A DNA stretch of 16,884 nucleotides from Kordiimonadaceae bacterium. Its GTDB lineage: Bacteria; Pseudomonadota; Alphaproteobacteria; Sphingomonadales; Emcibacteraceae. How positions within the stretch are numbered: position 1 is the stretch's first letter; the number at the start of each line of letters is the position of its first letter. The notes beneath the pieces are model-generated. The model was not told the DNA's origin and did not search any database. It saw only the letters and a list, made by a program, of their open reading frames with translations. The translations under genes and the position numbers were made by a program. Of this stretch, positions 15,451 to 16,884 are shown in pieces. Where the stretch lies: the NCBI GenBank assembly GCA_018699075.1, contig JABIPV010000046.1:1-16884 (forward strand). Direction: 5' to 3'.

Positions 15451-16884
15451 ATGTCAAACCAGCTAAATAGCTTATGGGATGATGCAACATCTGCCAAGAT
15501 GAGCGACCCCGAACTGTTAAAATACCGATCAAACCTTCTCGGTTCTGATCTAAGAATTACCAATTACGGAGGCGGCAATACATCTTCCAAAACCATTGAA
15601 CGAGATCATCTGTCTGGTAAGGATGTTGATGTGCTGTGGGTCAAAGGGGCCGGTGGAGATTTGGGTTCCATTAAAATGGATGGCTTTTCCACACTTTATA
15701 TGGAAAAACTTCTTCAGCTACGCACTTTATACCGTGGATTAGAACACGAAGATGAAATGGTTGCATATCTACCTCACTGTACTTTTAATTTAAACCCGCG
15801 CGCCGCAAGTATTGATACACCGCTTCACACATATATTCCGCATAAACATGTGGATCATATGCATCCTGATTCAGTAATTGCTCTTGCCTGCACGAAAAAT
15901 TCAGAAGAGCTCACTGAAAAAGTATTTGGTGGTAAAATTGGTTGGTTGCCATGGCAGCGTCCTGGATATGATCTTGGTCTTAATTTAGAAAAGATAGCAT
16001 TAGATAACCCTGAATATGATGGTGTGATCCTTGCTGGACATGGATTATTCACATGGGCAAATACATCAAAATCCTGTTATGAAAAAACACTCGAAGTGAT
16101 AAACCAAGCACAAGCATGGCTAGATGAAACCAATACGTCTGTTGCCTTTGGCGGTGTTCGATATGCTGAGCCTCTAGCAGAAGACATTCAAAATGACGTC
16201 GTATCAGAATTAATGCCCGTAATTCGCGGAAAAATCACTGGCGACCAGATGAAAGTCGGTCATTTCAATTGTTCAGATGAAATTATAGAATTTGTTAACT
16301 CTCAGAATGTAATAGAACTTGCGGCCTTAGGCACATCATGTCCAGATCATTTCCTGCGCACAAAAATTCGCCCACTGGTTCTAGATTTCAATCCTGAAGC
16401 GGATGACGTTAGCAATGAAACAAAACGCGTCGTTGATACATTTGATCAGCAGTTAGAAGCATACCGCAATGATTACGCCGGTTATTATGAACGCAGCAAA
16501 CACGATGATAGTCCTGCTATGCGCGATCCGAACGCAGTTGTTTATTTGGTCCCGGGTGTAGGTATGATTACATTTGCCAAAGACAAAGCCACAGCGCGTA
16601 TAGCCGGTGAATTTTACGTCAATGCCATCAATGTGATGCGTCAAGCAAATGGTGTTGATACATATGTTGGTCTTGATGAACAAGAAGCCTTTAACATTGA
16701 ATATTGGTTACTTGAAGAAGCCAAACTACAGCGCATGCCTAAGCCGAAAAAGCTCGCAGGACATATTGCATTTGTAACAGGTGGCGCCGGCGGCATCGGT
16801 GCTGCAACAGCAAGACGCCTTCTTGACGATGGGGCATGCGTGATGCTCGCAGATATTGATGAAGAAGCCATTGCCAATATATAC
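15451..16884 (+). CDS. Bifunctional rhamnulose-1-phosphate aldolase / short-chain dehydrogenase (RhaEW type), 5' part
   Basis: From the ATG at 15451, 8 bases after AGGAG, the frame is open for 478 codons to the window end with no stop, so the gene is truncated by the window. Residues 1 to about 420 are a class II aldolase domain. It has NYGGGNTS (38-45), WVKGAGGD (63-70), metal-ligand histidines H136 and H138 in DHMHPDS, and H197 in LAGHGLF. From about 435 a short-chain dehydrogenase begins, with the nucleotide-binding TGGAGGIG (443-450) and an Asp (D468) that suggests NAD preference. Known relatives split L-rhamnulose 1-phosphate to dihydroxyacetone phosphate and L-lactaldehyde and oxidise the aldehyde; fuculose 1-phosphate is a possible alternative. 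It is transcribed divergently from the permease-kinase operon and completes the same pathway. Confidence 0.9.
   Translation, partial: MSNQLNSLWDDATSAKMSDPELLKYRSNLLGSDLRITNYGGGNTSSKTIERDHLSGKDVDVLWVKGAGGDLGSIKMDGFSTLYMEKLLQLRTLYRGLEHEDEMVAYLPHCTFNLNPRAASIDTPLHTYIPHKHVDHMHPDSVIALACTKNSEELTEKVFGGKIGWLPWQRPGYDLGLNLEKIALDNPEYDGVILAGHGLFTWANTSKSCYEKTLEVINQAQAWLDETNTSVAFGGVRYAEPLAEDIQNDVVSELMPVIRGKITGDQMKVGHFNCSDEIIEFVNSQNVIELAALGTSCPDHFLRTKIRPLVLDFNPEADDVSNETKRVVDTFDQQLEAYRNDYAGYYERSKHDDSPAMRDPNAVVYLVPGVGMITFAKDKATARIAGEFYVNAINVMRQANGVDTYVGLDEQEAFNIEYWLLEEAKLQRMPKPKKLAGHIAFVTGGAGGIGAATARRLLDDGACVMLADIDEEAIANIY

Noticed and set aside
15305..15532. Leftward 75-codon frame across the divergent control region
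   Set aside because: It overlaps the permease start, both palindromes and the aldolase N-terminus, and resembles no protein family I know.
1..16884. CRISPR array, tRNA/rRNA, insertion sequence, prophage or defence system
   Set aside because: I saw no regularly spaced repeats, RNA gene signatures, transposase or phage-like proteins on either strand.

Overview
The window is AT-rich bacterial DNA with Shine-Dalgarno-led genes, Sec and Tat-like export signals and many c-type cytochrome motifs. This points to a Gram-negative, probably marine, polysaccharide-degrading heterotroph. The alpha/beta-hydrolase-OsmC fusion and the aldolase/dehydrogenase fusion are common in Proteobacteria. The PSCyt/DUF1549/DUF1553 and DUF1501 genes are best known from Planctomycetes and Verrucomicrobia but also occur in marine Proteobacteria and Bacteroidetes. 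My low-confidence guess is a low-GC marine alphaproteobacterium. No rRNA, tRNA, CRISPR array or insertion sequence is visible.

Layout: (1) 1-603 is the 3' end of a hydrolase-OsmC gene. (2) 604-761 is a regulatory region with a near-perfect LacI-type palindrome and a TATAAT box. (3) 762-6685 is a tight three-gene operon: a large PSCyt1-DUF1549-DUF1553 cytochrome, a DUF1501 protein, and a DUF2231-like membrane protein with a haem-c site and a leucine-rich tail. (4) Convergent to it, 9953-6682 holds a GH29 alpha-L-fucosidase followed by an S1 sulfatase. (5) Divergent from the fucosidase, 10052-12292 encodes an eight-CxxCH cytochrome with HEAT-like and TPR repeats. (6) Convergent to that, 15312-12287 holds an NCS1-like permease and an FGGY sugar kinase. 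(7) 15313-15450 is a divergent control region with a perfect 20-bp palindrome and a second inverted repeat. (8) 15451 to the window end is the 5' part of a bifunctional ketose-1-phosphate aldolase / short-chain dehydrogenase (RhaEW type). It has no stop inside the window.

How it may work together: the exported sulfatase and fucosidase would release L-fucose (or a similar 6-deoxy sugar) from a sulfated glycan. The permease may import the sugar. An isomerase not seen here, then the FGGY kinase and the aldolase/dehydrogenase, would convert it to dihydroxyacetone phosphate and lactaldehyde, with the lactaldehyde oxidised further. The unusual part is that this deoxy-sugar locus is interleaved with two cytochrome modules of unknown function. 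A link between periplasmic redox chemistry and deoxy-sugar use is a hypothesis from gene order, not shown by the sequence.
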